Shown here one piece after another: positions 12,801-23,024 of a DNA stretch of 64,000 nucleotides (position 1 is its first letter; each line of letters starts with the position of its first letter). The position numbers and the translations under genes are program-made. The DNA is from Bugula neritina (lineage: Eukaryota > Bryozoa > Gymnolaemata > Cheilostomatida > Bugulidae): positions 6,100,207-6,164,206 of the forward strand of contig OZ037767.1 of the NCBI GenBank assembly GCA_964035545.1, in the 5' to 3' direction. A model generated the notes under the pieces. It searched no databases, was not told the origin of the DNA, and saw nothing but the letters and a program-made list of their open reading frames with translations.

Positions 12801-15640
12801 CAAACACCCTTCCCCAAGTGGCAAAATTACCACCACCTTCCCAACTCCTAGTCTATTATATGGACGCTGTGCCAATCTATTTACCAACAGACTATGGGCC
12901 TTCAAAATTACAAGGCAGCTGAAGATATAATTTTCCAAAGTATAGAAAAAACACATAGGTAACCTCCACTAGCTTTTTTATTTGCTCCATCATTACCTTC
13001 TTTAGGCTGACACCTCATATTTTTCTACTTTATTTAAACTTTTTGATAAAATAAATAATAAAACAAACAGAACAAAATGCTACTTATTCCTCAACAAGGG
13101 TAAATTATAACAGAATACCAAAAGATATAGAGAAAATTATACAAGAGAAAGATGAATAGTACATTCGAAACTAACAAAACATTTTAGACGGAAACCTGAC
13201 ATAGCTAAGCTTTAGAAAAGATATCTTAACAACAACCTGCTCACAAAGGAAACTGTAGCCAATGGAGAATTATAATTGTGAACAAGTATGGTTGTTCACC
13301 TTTTCATAGCAAATTGAGATGCAGTACACAGTGTGAAATGAAGCTAAGTCATACATAAATAATTAATGCAAAACCTCAGGTCATGTAAGGCTCTTAGGCA
13401 CTTTACTAATAGAGTATTAACTATAGAGTGAAAGCTCAGTTCAGTGATTTGAAAACATCACCTGAGACCAGGCAATGGAAGCCACCTTACAGCTGCGCCA
13501 TTATATCAAACTTCCATATCTAACATTAATCATGATCAAGTGATGTTTCCCCAATCATATATTTATATATATAACTAATATATTATAATTATTATGTACA
13601 TGTATATACTTATTTTATAAAGCCCCCAATTACAATATAAATTGCTCAATTATTATTTAAAAAAATTGAATTCCATCTCAAGGCACAAAGTGCGATTTAT
13701 ACACTACACTAACTTTACTATTTACAAGTTCCAACTACGGATTGAGTACACAGTAGAACAACCATAATATGCCTTATTAGCCTAACTAATAGCAGTACAA
13801 GTTGAACAAATAGTACTAACAACGCCAAAACTACGCAATACTTTTACCTATCATTACTCATTGGCTTACAACGTGAATGTATTTGAACAGGGATAATCCC
13901 AATCTTTATTATGTATAATATAAATGCAGAATACTAATGGGTATATGCAATATAAACATGCTTGAAAAACTGCAAAGTAAACTGATACTCACACTTGAGT
14001 CAAAAATATCAGCATAGATTTAAAACAATCCTATTTATTTGGTGATTTATTTATGCCGAATTTTATTCAAAACTCTATTTTTTATTTTCACTGTAGTAAT
14101 TCTACTGCCAGTAATTGCCAACAACTAAGCTTTGCATGAAAACATTAAAACAATACCAAGTTGGAGTATTTTGACTAAAATTTACCATTGGCAAACTTAA
14201 TTTTATACCCTTTTTGAAATTACTTTGAGAGGCAACACTTATTCTCACATTGCATTGACTAATGTTTAGTTACCATCTCCAGAATGCTACAGCATATTCA
14301 TTTAAACTTTCTGCTTGGACCAACACATTGGGTAATCTTAGATATTTAGTGACTAGTAATATCAAATAATAGAAATATAAATATCATTAACTAGTACTGA
14401 TGATCTGTTACATAGTTTGACTTAAATGCAGATACCTATGCCTAGTCACTAGTGTTACTAAAGCTTGAGTTGATATACATGCTAAAGCATGAGAATGATT
14501 GAGAAAAAGAGTGGGGAAACAAGAGGTCTAACATAAACATACATAATTAGCAGCTAAGTAGAACCATGTATGAGCTACAAGTATAGACACACGTACAGCA
14601 TTTATAATTTATAATAATGTCTATAAGCATAAATGAGTATGATATATAACAATGTACTTAATTTATAATAAAATAAGGCAGTTGCTGTTATTTTGTTATG
14701 AATAATGAAAAACTATTTGTTCTAACTACTTGTACCATTAGTATTAGACTACTACATTAATTTATTCGGTGAATATAAAAACCAATCATTTCAATACTAA
14801 TACTGTAAGTAATAAGTGTAACAATTAGTTATTTAGTAAATATTCAATAGCCATATTCGTAATAATTTTAAATTCAAACACTATCAAATTAAACTTTTGA
14901 TTCGTGAATTACTATTACAACATGAACATTATGATTATAAATTAAAATATTAATTATTTAATATAACTATATAATACGTTTATAAATTAAAATATTCATA
15001 ATGAAATAAAGTATAAACAAAGTTTTAGTTTACAATAATTAATATTATAACAAATACTTTGCAAAAATCTATCCGAGTTGTTGTTAATAAATAATAATTA
15101 TTATACTGTTGAAATTAGTATTACTGCTCTTATTTTATAGGACAAAGTTGCTAACAGTAACGGGCATTACTATAAGTATAAGTATAACTCAATAACTATA
15201 ACTATAAGTATAAGACTAAGTACAACGATTAGCAACAACATTAACTATAAGTATAAGTCTAACTATACCTCATTGCGGATTTGGATTAGTTTCAATTTTA
15301 AGTTAGTGTAAGTGTTACTAATAGTAATAGCAACTGTAAGTGTAATACTAATACTAATGCCAATAGTAATACGTCTACTCTAGTCCCACGACTACTGCTA
15401 GTCTGCTACTACTACTAGTACTACGTCTACTACTAGTAGTAGTAGTACTACGACTACTAGTACTAGTACTATAACTATGTCGATAGTAATATATTTTTAG
15501 GAAAAAAATCAATTTCTTTTTTATTAATCAAAAAAACATAAAATTAAAGAATTAGGTTATAGAAACAATTTCTTTTTTTAAGGAATAAATGTGTTTTAAA
15601 ACACTGGAACTTACCGCAATTTCCTTTCACTACCTTCCAT
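3867..15640 (-). CDS. SPRED-like EVH1-domain protein, no Sprouty domain seen
   Basis: Exons in transcript order: 15615-15640, 8750-8951, 6382-6556, 6060-6088, 5824-5934, 5251-5403 and 3867-4346. Phases agree throughout and give 391 aa. Residues about 26-130 form an EVH1 domain of the SPRED type: the core reads FHHWNIDSQKHGLTF and ends FEQLVRKAIADI, close to vertebrate SPRED1/2. SPRED proteins bind neurofibromin through EVH1 and damp Ras-ERK signalling at the membrane. Residues 145-340 are Ser/Pro-rich. The last exon holds a class II SH3 motif (PPLPRK), a basic run KKKRHR and then a Cys-Cys pair. The Cys-rich Sprouty domain normally at the C-terminus was not found. An internal donor AAG|GTATGC near 3932 could instead splice on, but no Cys-rich exon was seen downstream. 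The exon 5 donor (GTTAGC) is weak. EVH1 identity is firm; the C-terminus is less sure. Confidence 0.85.
4924..5252 (-). repeat. 27-bp minisatellite that repeats a splice donor
   Basis: About 12 units of 27 bp (plus-strand type AGCCAATGA + TATGCTCC or GGCACTAC + TTTACTTACT) start at the 3' end of SPRED exon 6. On the minus strand each full unit reads HWLVSK plus three residues, 9 codons, in the exon 6 frame. Nine units contain GTAAGT. One near 5000 is 26 bp long and creates an in-frame TAA; three others carry a mutated donor. Confidence 0.9.
5447..5757. repeat. 14-bp minisatellite in SPRED intron 5
   Basis: About 22 copies of a 14-bp unit (CACAGTATGTACAC with A/C and T/C variants). Because 14 is not a multiple of 3 all frames stay open, giving spurious Tyr/Thr/Cys/His-rich ORFs on both strands. 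It lies between SPRED exons 5 and 6. Confidence 0.9.
9211..9253 (+). repeat. Short dispersed repeat, copy 1
   Basis: Shares the core TAGAGTGGTATT and GGCCATTACTA with 10102-10145 over about 40 bp with few differences. Element type unknown. Confidence 0.5.
10102..10145 (+). repeat. Short dispersed repeat, copy 2
   Basis: Second copy of the repeat at 9211-9253, same orientation, about 890 bp away in the same intron. Confidence 0.5.
11130..11205 (+). repeat. Dispersed repeat family B, copy 1
   Basis: About 70 bp nearly identical to 47672-47745; both contain CTTTTGCTGCATTTCTAATC and TTTCTCCATTACTGCA. Weaker similarity (GAGATAGC) extends upstream. The element is probably a SINE or MITE fragment. 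Confidence 0.7.
11861..12212. repeat. 21-bp minisatellite 1 in SPRED intron 1
   Basis: About 17 copies of a 21-bp unit of the type TTGTGTATAGATGAACATGTC, with GGCC/AACA variants. As 21 is 7 codons, long repetitive ORFs open on both strands (CIDEHVL on plus, MFIYTQD on minus). Position inside an intron and perfect repetition argue against coding. Confidence 0.9.
12294..12598. repeat. 21-bp-based minisatellite 2 in SPRED intron 1
   Basis: Tandem copies of TGTGGTGGCTGTAGAGCATAC and shorter variants, about 80 bp from the first 21-bp array but of unrelated sequence. The right half is homogeneous; the left half mixes 21-bp and longer units. Open frames on both strands are repeat artefacts. Confidence 0.9.
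12599..15130. other. Intronic AT-rich DNA without recognised features
   Basis: Part of SPRED intron 1. Very AT-rich with many short A/T runs. I saw no exon, RNA gene or clear repeat on either strand. Confidence 0.6.
15133..15490. repeat. Hexamer-patterned simple-sequence island 1
   Basis: Words such as ATAAGT/ATAACT, TAATAC and TAGTAC/TACTAG recur about every 6 bp with drifting content. The G or C at one position of the hexamer switches back and forth. It ends about 120 bp inside SPRED intron 1. Confidence 0.6.
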
Positions 15641-16100
15641 GTTGAGCTTGCCATCATAATTATTTTCAATAGTAACTGGTTGCAGGTTGATAAGCCTTAC
15701 GATTGTATGCGAGAACATTGTTTACATTAGGAGGGCTGGCTCGCCCACCAGTTGCTATTTAAAAGTTTTTATTGGAATTTATGGCTATCTGTGAATGATT
15801 TATGGTTTACACACCGCACCATCCGCAGTAAAAAGATACTTCATCTATTCATTAGATGCAGTTTTAAAAAATGAACCACTGCTAAATTTGTAACTTTTCT
15901 TTTTTAAACAATACTGTAATTAAGAAATGCGTATCAAACACAATTTTTTATTATTAATCTTTTAATTAAAGCATAAACTTCCGGCGCGTAAAGTTTCTTT
16001 ACTCCCACGATAGCATTCATTCATAAACCGAAGCACTTGAGTACTTTGCGATACTTGCTGATGAGAGTAGATAACTCTCAGTACTTATGACAAGCCAAGA
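15641..16100 (-). promoter_or_regulatory. Probable SPRED 5' UTR and promoter region
   Basis: Lies directly upstream of the SPRED start codon (ATG at 15638-15640 on minus). The stretch is somewhat richer in GC than its flanks (GGCGCG near 15980). No TATA box at a clear distance was identified, so the transcription start is unknown. Confidence 0.3.
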
Positions 16101-16261
16101 TGAACCTAAAGTTATCTCCAAGGAATTGACTAGGATACATCTGTTGAAAATGGAGATTTAACTCAAGTAAACTAATTATTGAAACAATTCACTATGTGAT
16201 TCATGTATATTATATTTTTTTATGATATGGCTAGTTTCTTGTAAAAACCTATGCAAGTTTA

Positions 16262-16434
16262 TAGTCACCATCCCTGTGAAAAAACCCTGATGAAATGGTT
16301 GTTTGTTAAATGGGGCTAAGGACTTATTCAGATGGAGCACAGAAGCAATTATGACTGGATGCTCTTTCTAACATCACCAATGGCCTTTGCCCAGACTTGA
16401 ACCCATGACTCTAACCCCTAGACCACGGCTGCGC
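16262..16434 (-). repeat. tRNA-derived SINE, copy 1
   Basis: On the minus strand the 5' end reads like a tRNA head: a box A-like GTGGTCTAGGGGTTAGAG followed by a box B-like GGGTTCAAGTC. A body containing GGCCATTGGTGA and CATCTGAATAAG follows, ending in CACAGGGATGGTGACTA. The same order and sequence occurs at 35084-35295 on the other strand, so this is a repeat family. Confidence 0.8.
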
Positions 16435-16946
16435 CCTTGTTTCTTGTAATACATTGTATATAATAATCTTATTTATTCATTTTCACCCTACACTGCTGAT
16501 AGTCAAAATGAAAAATATTCTTAGTTGTTTAATGAGAATTTATAGATTTTGCGTATATGTCTATTTATATATTATAAGGATTTAAAACAACTAAATTAAA
16601 TTTGCAGAAAGTGAATTGAAATGAAGAAAAATATTTATGAAATGAAAAGCAAGATGGGGAAGATTTCATCAATATGAGTAGACACTGGGCGCAAGAAACA
16701 AACGAGACATAATGAAGCAACACTAGGTACAAGCAAATAGTAAAATTAAAAAATTCCTGATGTTCAAAAACTAATATTTTGGTCTTATAGAAAATAGCAA
16801 TAGAAGAGACAACTCTCTTAACAAGCAGTATATTGCTATTAGCATGGACTATGGTCAACTCTATTACAATACATTAAACTATGGCAGTTGATCATTGGTT
16901 TCTTGATGGGTATGAATGGTATACACCATTTATGTGCATGTGCAAT

Positions 16947-17180
16947 TCAGTGTGGCTTAAATAGCACATAACCCAGACCATCAGAATTGTTGGGCATATA
17001 TTTTTCTATACAATTATTTAACATCTGTGTAATAATGGCCCTTACTCGAGTTAGCCGGACACTTGGATTGCCTTTAGTGCCTTGAAACTTTTTTGCCTCA
17101 AGTTGCTCTGGTAAAATAGCCCCAAGAGAAGTTTTGACTAGATGCCCTTTGTAGTCTAGAGATGTTTGTCTGGTCCCCAT
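16947..17180 (-). CDS. Unrecognised 77-aa ORF
   Basis: An ATG-to-stop frame whose mixed amino-acid use (SLDYKGHLVKTSLGAILPEQ, then an Arg/Lys-rich stretch) looks more protein-like than nearby chance ORFs. No domain is recognised. It lies downstream of the SR gene on the same strand, beyond its likely polyadenylation signals. It could be a small gene, a retrocopy piece or chance. I see no flanking splice sites that clearly extend it. Confidence 0.3.
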   Translation of the reverse strand: MGTRQTSLDYKGHLVKTSLGAILPEQLEAKKFQGTKGNPSVRLTRVRAIITQMLNNCIEKYMPNNSDGLGYVLFKPH

Positions 17181-17561
17181 TTACTGCATGCCAACTGTTT
17201 TCTAGATTTCTATTACATTTATCTACTACTAACTATAGTCATGTGTAGCAATTCCAGCTTATAACAGGCAGCATAATTTGCCTACCTAATTATTTATTGG
17301 TCGATGGACAGAGAACAAACCAATTATTTAACGTGTAATTGTTCTTTTTGAGTATAGCAAAATCCTATACACCATGAACGTAATATTTCTTTGAGTTGTG
17401 ATTTAAGCATAAATTGTACACAAGAAAAGTTGTCAAAATTATTGTGGTATGGAACTTATGGGTTATTTAGCATAAATATTATATCTTTCAATATTGGTTG
17501 GAGGATCAGCTATTGAAAGCAGTAATCTAAAGAGAACTTGAATTTTTCCACTTAAAGAATA

Positions 17562-17567
17562 TTTATT
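17562..17567 (-). promoter_or_regulatory. Polyadenylation signal candidate of the SR gene
   Basis: AATAAA on the minus strand, 200 bp after the SR gene stop codon. A second AATAAA at about 17729-17734 is nearer the stop. Confidence 0.4.
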
Positions 17568-17766
17568 TTCTAATATATTTCTTATCTATTTACATATATT
17601 ATGAGCATCACAAAAAGAACACCAGTTGATTAAGAGAAGAACACACTCATTGACAAAGGATAAAGTGATCAGCACAATTAGAAGCAATATCCCATTAAAG
17701 TGAAAAATCCATATAAAGGATCTACTATATTTATTTACAACAGTTGCAGAAATGTCCATGGCAAGG

Positions 17767-20696
17767 CTAATCACGGGGAGATCTTGACCTGCTCCTGCTG
17801 TTACCTCGGCTAGTTCTGCTTCCACTACAAACACGACTTCTGTTATAAACTAGCACTAACAATACTTCTATACAGTATAGAGATCAAGGTAATATGTTAG
17901 GGATGATGAAAAGTAGGCAAGTGTGATAGCTAACACATGTATACTATGAAAGCGTGCACTAAGCACAGTAATACTGTTGCAAACTTTAATAAGGAACATC
18001 TACAGAGATTTCTTCTCACAACGCAAAATAAAAACCATTTTGTAAGCCCCTATCTCAGTTCATATTAAGCATCAAATGAAAAACCTGCATCTCTCCATAG
18101 CTGAACTAAGATCAAGTGATGCAAGACTTGATGCACTCCATTGTAATGAAAGAACTAATATAAATTGTTTCCTTTTTGTGAATTCAAGTGTTTACCTGTA
18201 GTTATATACAAACTGTCAGCTTTGTTCCATAACAAGCTGATAGCATTGTAACCAGCAAAAACAAACCTTTTAGACCTTGATCGACTGGCACTCCTCTTCC
18301 TCGATCTAGAGTTGCTGCGATCACGAGATTTGGCCGGCGAGGCGCTTCTTCTAGCTGATTTACTGCGACTCCTGCTTCTGGATCTGCTCTGCTTGCTGCG
18401 GGAACGACTACGGCTACGAGATCTGGAGCGACTTCTGGACCTGGAGCGGCTGGTGCTACAGCATGTATAAGTTGGTATTAACTACGCCAACACAATATGT
18501 GAAATATATTCGCTTGTGTAAGTGTGGAGTTTTAGTAAAATTGAGTGCATTAAAAATATCATACCTTCTCTTCCTGCTGCTGCGTGGCTTATCTTCCTCA
18601 ATTCTGATTCTACGGCCACCGAGCTCCGTGTCATCAAGCTTATCAATAGCTGTTTTCATATCAGAGTATGTGGCAAACTCCACAACCCTACAGAAAGTAT
18701 ATTTCAGATATAAATCATGCGACAAGCTACACAAACAGAACTGTTATCGCGGGCTTAAGTTTTAAAAAGCTAAAAACTTGAGACAGCTACATAGGAAGGG
18801 TCTGCTAAGAACTTTATCATTTTTACTCGGCTAACCAATCACATGTCACAACAACTGTTAGATTTCTACAAGGAGCAAGTGTCTACGTCTTACCCTTCTC
18901 CCTTGTAAGGACGATGAGCGTCAGCATAGGTCACTTCCCCAGCTTGTCTCATGAAGTCTTTCAAATCCTAGAGTACAAGGAAACTATGCTGAAATACTAA
19001 CTACGTGCAAAAAATAATAAAATAAAAATCATTTATTAACCTAGTAAGTTGCACGTTACCTTTCAGAGCTATGATGAGTAACTGAATTACTTTGCAGATT
19101 TATTGTAAATCACCAATAGCGGTATTTGAATGAAATTTTGGGTGCTGATAATAAAAAGTTTTGAATGAAAGAGAATCACCAATATGAAAGGAAACAACAT
19201 CATCATCAGTGTGACTAATCACATCTTTGCATCAAACATCTTAAAGGAAAATTGTCATCTGACATCTAACTGGATACATCTGCATCGCGACCGACTCAGA
19301 CATCTCAACAGTCAGCACTATTTAACGCATCGCTCAGATGCCGGCCATGACCAACAAGGGTCAAGGTCAACGGCAGCCACAAATGGAGCATGGGCATCAG
19401 TACATCTACTTAAAGGTCAAGCAGAGGCAGAGCTCATCTGACTGAACGTCATCGTCTCACAGACATCAGACCAACCTCATGACATCACATGAGCTAATAA
19501 TATAAATTGTGTCTATCAGCATATTGCCGTCATGATTTACTAAATATTAGCATAAACATTTGCTAACTAAATTTTGCAATAAAATTGATATTAAGACATA
19601 CTCTAACAGAGCGGACTCATACTTCATATTAATTTCCGTTTTCGGACACCCAACACTTGTATTATAAGGCTAAATATCAAGTGTATACATATGTGCATCA
19701 TAACAATGAAATCCATGAGATACAAGAGCAAAACGTTCTAATAAATGCCTTGTGGAAAAACATATGACAGATTTGCTTGCCCACTTATACCACAACACTC
19801 TATTTTACAATGAAACCTTAAGCTGAGTTAAATATTAAGGGCAAAAATACTAAGCTTCAAATGACCTTTCAGGTATGAAATTGACAAATTATTCCACACA
19901 GACCGCCCTGGCACAATAACACCACATGTAATCTAAACAAGTACAATATTAACCAGAGTAAGAAGACAAGACCAAATACCTGCCAACTGGTCTTTGAGGA
20001 AAGATTTTCAATTATAACTCGATAGTCTGTGCGAGTTGGTGGTCCATACCTAGAGTGAACATAAAACATTTACGGTAGATGAAGACGACACTATATAAGG
20101 TCATACGAGTCACCAGTGCTCCGTGAAAATGGAAAATAAACTAAGTCAATTGCATGCAAATAATTCACATTTCAAAAACATCCAATTTAGCTGAAAAATA
20201 CACACGCATGGAATACTAACTTGTCAAGCCATACGGGTACACCGTCTCGTCCTCGGCCACGCCCTCTGAACCCTCCTCCCCCACCATAACCTCTATCGTA
20301 TCCCCTGTCATAGCCTCTGTCGTACCCCCTGGATCCACCATACCCACGGGAGTCTCTGTCCCTATCTCTAGCTGAACCCCCCTTAGCATGCTCCACTATG
20401 ATCCGCTCACCAGCTAAATCCGTTCCATTTAAATCATACACGGCGTCATCAGCATCTCTGTACTCATCAAACTCCTGCAAAGCATTATTTAAATCAGCAA
20501 TCAACACCAAAATTTCCGATTAAAAAAATATGAAAATGTGTTAATAATAGAACAGTCTTAAACCTAAACTTACCACAAAACCATAACCATTCTTGAGTAC
20601 TATTTCACGAATCCGTCCAAAAGGCTTGAACAGCTTTTCCACATCACGGTCTCTAGCTCGGTGAGACAGCCTCCCAATATATACTCTAGCTGACAT
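17767..20696 (-). CDS. SRSF4/5/6-type (B52) SR splicing factor
   Basis: Seven exons in transcript order: 20574-20696, 20221-20474, 19980-20049, 18894-18967, 18565-18687, 18267-18455 and 17767-17839. All phases agree and give 301 aa. RRM1 spans about 3-75 with RNP2 VYIGRL and RNP1 NGYGFVEF. A Gly/Arg/Tyr linker with RGYD repeats follows. The second, atypical RRM carries the family hallmark SWQDLKD at about 147-153, split by an intron after Gln. The tail from about 208 is an Arg-Ser domain ending in SRSRSPRD. Such proteins sit in nuclear speckles and bind exonic enhancers to guide splice-site choice. Length and architecture match the SRSF6/SRSF4/B52 class; which vertebrate paralogue is closest cannot be told. 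An acceptor 17 bp before the ATG implies an intron in the 5' UTR. Confidence 0.95.
19230..19500 (-). other. Possible poison exon in SR gene intron 3
   Basis: Within the 1-kb intron between SWQ and DLKDF a block of about 270 bp is clearly richer in GC than the surrounding intron. On the minus strand it contains purine-rich enhancer-like words such as GACGATGACG, and an acceptor-like TTATATTATTAG lies near 19500. Stops occur in all minus frames. SR genes commonly hold stop-containing cassette exons that limit their own level. No convincing donor was found, so this is inference. Confidence 0.3.
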
Positions 20697-22130
20697 GACT
20701 GTGATTTCAGCTGCAGAAATAACAAATATCTTTAACCATTTAATAAAAATTAATGTTTACAGAAGAACAATTTACAGTTAAGTGCTTTGTAAGAAAGGGA
20801 CTATTTATGTCAAAATAAGGAAGCATTGTTTTGGTTAACGTACAAACTCTTTTTTTATCAAATCGAGACTACAGCAATGGGAAATTTGATCATCAAAGTC
20901 TTATTTAATTCAAAGTGGACACAAGCCATTGTTATTATGACATGGATGGTTGGTACGTTCAATTTTGATGCTAGATAAACTCAATAAGTTGAGAGCTTTA
21001 TAAAGATGAAAGGCGCTAAGTTTTGACTTCTAGTTGCCAAAACTTCCAACACTTTCTCATTACTCAATTTTTTTACTTCCAAGGTAGGCCATTTTTAAAC
21101 TTTTGAAATTCAACATTCTCATTTGTCTTGTAACTGGTAAACTGTTTAAAAGTTTATACTTAAAGTCAAATGACAGATTTAGTTCTAGATATTCCTTGAC
21201 AGTTGACCAGCTTGCAGTGACTCACACCATGAACAAACTCTAATAAAAGCTTGATCTATCTCAACTTACAGTATTAATATTGGTATTACTAAAATCAATC
21301 CCTATAACTTCAAATGTTACACTTATAGTGTCAGTTTGATAGTGAATAAACGTCAATATGACAAAAGAATTACAATTACAATTGAATATAACATGGTAGG
21401 TTTATACGTAATAGGCATGAACTCATACTCATATTATAGCAAATATAATTCACCTCACTTTCACTGTGACTGAGATGGTTAAAATAATCATAATCAATAT
21501 CATTATTATGGTAATGATGATTATCAACATGATCATACTGATACTCATAGTTACAATAACAATTTCAATTTACAACTTGAAATAGTACTACTACTACTAG
21601 TCATACTACTACTATCATTAGTACTCTACTACAGCTAGTGCTACTACTAGTACTACGTTTACTGTACGCCACAAGTGTACTGTAGGCGTAGCTCGTGCAC
21701 GGTGTACATGACCCTGTACTAGTATCTGTGTTGAGCGTTATGAAGGCGCGACTTCAGAGATTCTAAGGTTTCTTATTGTCCCAGGAAGGACTACTACTAC
21801 TAGTACTACTACTTCAAGTTTATTATTACTACTAGACCTAGTACCAGTAGTCAGTAGACGTAGTACTAGTCACTAGTACTAGTAGTAGTACTACTACTAA
21901 CTATAACTCGGTATAAGTAAAACTAAAAGTAAATGTAATAGTATTTGCACAAATTTTTTGAGTATATGTAGCACAAAAATTTACTTCGAATAACAACTAA
22001 AAGCGGCAATTGGTTTTTATTTCTCCTCAGATTTTAGCTAAATTGGCGTAATCTTGATTGTGATGTCTTTCCTCGCCTGCTTTGCGATGACCCAAGACGA
22101 ACAGTGAAGCACTACTAATAAAATGGCGTC
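20697..22130 (-). promoter_or_regulatory. 5' UTR intron and promoter region of the SR gene
   Basis: An acceptor (ATTTCTGCAG) 17 bp before the start codon shows that the 5' UTR is spliced. The likely first exon and promoter lie near 22030-22130: on the minus strand this stretch is GC-richer and holds CGCCATTTT at 22120-22128, a YY1-type element common near transcription starts. The exact first exon is not resolved. Confidence 0.35.
21290..21920. repeat. Hexamer-patterned simple-sequence island 2
   Basis: Low-complexity stretch of AAT/ATC words passing into ACTACT/TAGTAG words and ending in AAAACTAAAAGT. About 100 bp of ordinary sequence (21660-21780) interrupts it. It lies within the SR gene's 5' UTR intron. 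Confidence 0.6.
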
Positions 22131-22429
22131 CACGGAATGTTAGTAGTTTTTACATCTTATAAACATCGTAAAATCGTATTTTTATTCCTATCTACAATAA
22201 CGCGCAAAACTAGCGGAAACAATCGACTTGCAGAACACGGCTTTAAAACTGAACTTCCCCTATAATTTTTAGCTTAAACTTCTACACCACAAACGAGAAA
22301 ATTTAAACACTAAAAACGTAAAAATTGATCAAATTGTCCTCAAACTTTCGGGTCTCACCCGCACTATTTAGATTTTAGTAATAGTAAACTACCAAAAGTG
22401 AAAATACATTGATTATGATATTATTAATA

Positions 22430-22800
22430 TTATTTGTTAAGAACATCAACTGTCAATTGTTATAAATTTATTATAATTATTAATATTAATGTTATAATTA
22501 ATATTATTATTTTTAATATCAATAGCATTATGATTATGGTAATCATCATGATTATTATTATAAACTGGTTATGAAATACCACTAAAAGTAAGTCAACTCT
22601 ACTAGTAGTAGTTGTAGTAGTAAACAGTATCAGTATGACTATGAGTAGTAGTACTAGTAGTAGTAGTACTACTACTACTAGTACTACTGTTACTACTAGT
22701 AGTAGTTCTATTAGTATTACTAGCAGTAGTAGCAGTAATACTAGCAGTACCAGTAGCGCTAGTCCTACTTCTAGTAGTAGAACTAAACAATGTTTTTACT
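22430..22800. repeat. Hexamer-patterned simple-sequence island 3
   Basis: An AAT/ATT-rich part (22430-22560) is followed by a TAG/TAC/ACT part (22595-22785). The latter opens Ser/Thr-rich spurious frames on both strands. It lies between the SR gene and the next plus-strand gene. Confidence 0.65.
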
Positions 22801-23024
22801 TTATAGTTATACTTAATGTATGAACTTGAATTAAATATAAAAAGTGAGAAAGTATAATAAATTATAGGGTTGTTTATTTTCTCTCCCCATTTCCCTTCCT
22901 AAATTTCTTTGTGTTCTTCTGTGTGTCCTTCTGTGTGTTCACTAAAAAAACTTGTTATAGAGGTATAGAGTATATATTTGATTAAATATTTTCTATATAT
23001 TCTTATTTAGAGTGAGGTCATACC

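Larger units (their letters stand above)
8952..15614 (-). other. SPRED intron 1
   Basis: This 6.6-kb stretch separates the 26-nt first coding exon from the EVH1 exons. It holds two adjacent 21-bp minisatellites, copies of two dispersed repeat families and an AT-rich tail with hexamer-patterned simple sequence. I see no coding exon in it on either strand. Confidence 0.7.

Noticed and set aside
17586-17834. 82-aa minus-strand ORF with a hydrophobic middle
   Set aside because: The correct frame of this stretch is the last Arg/Ser exon of the SR gene, ending in SRSPRD; the rest is 3' UTR.
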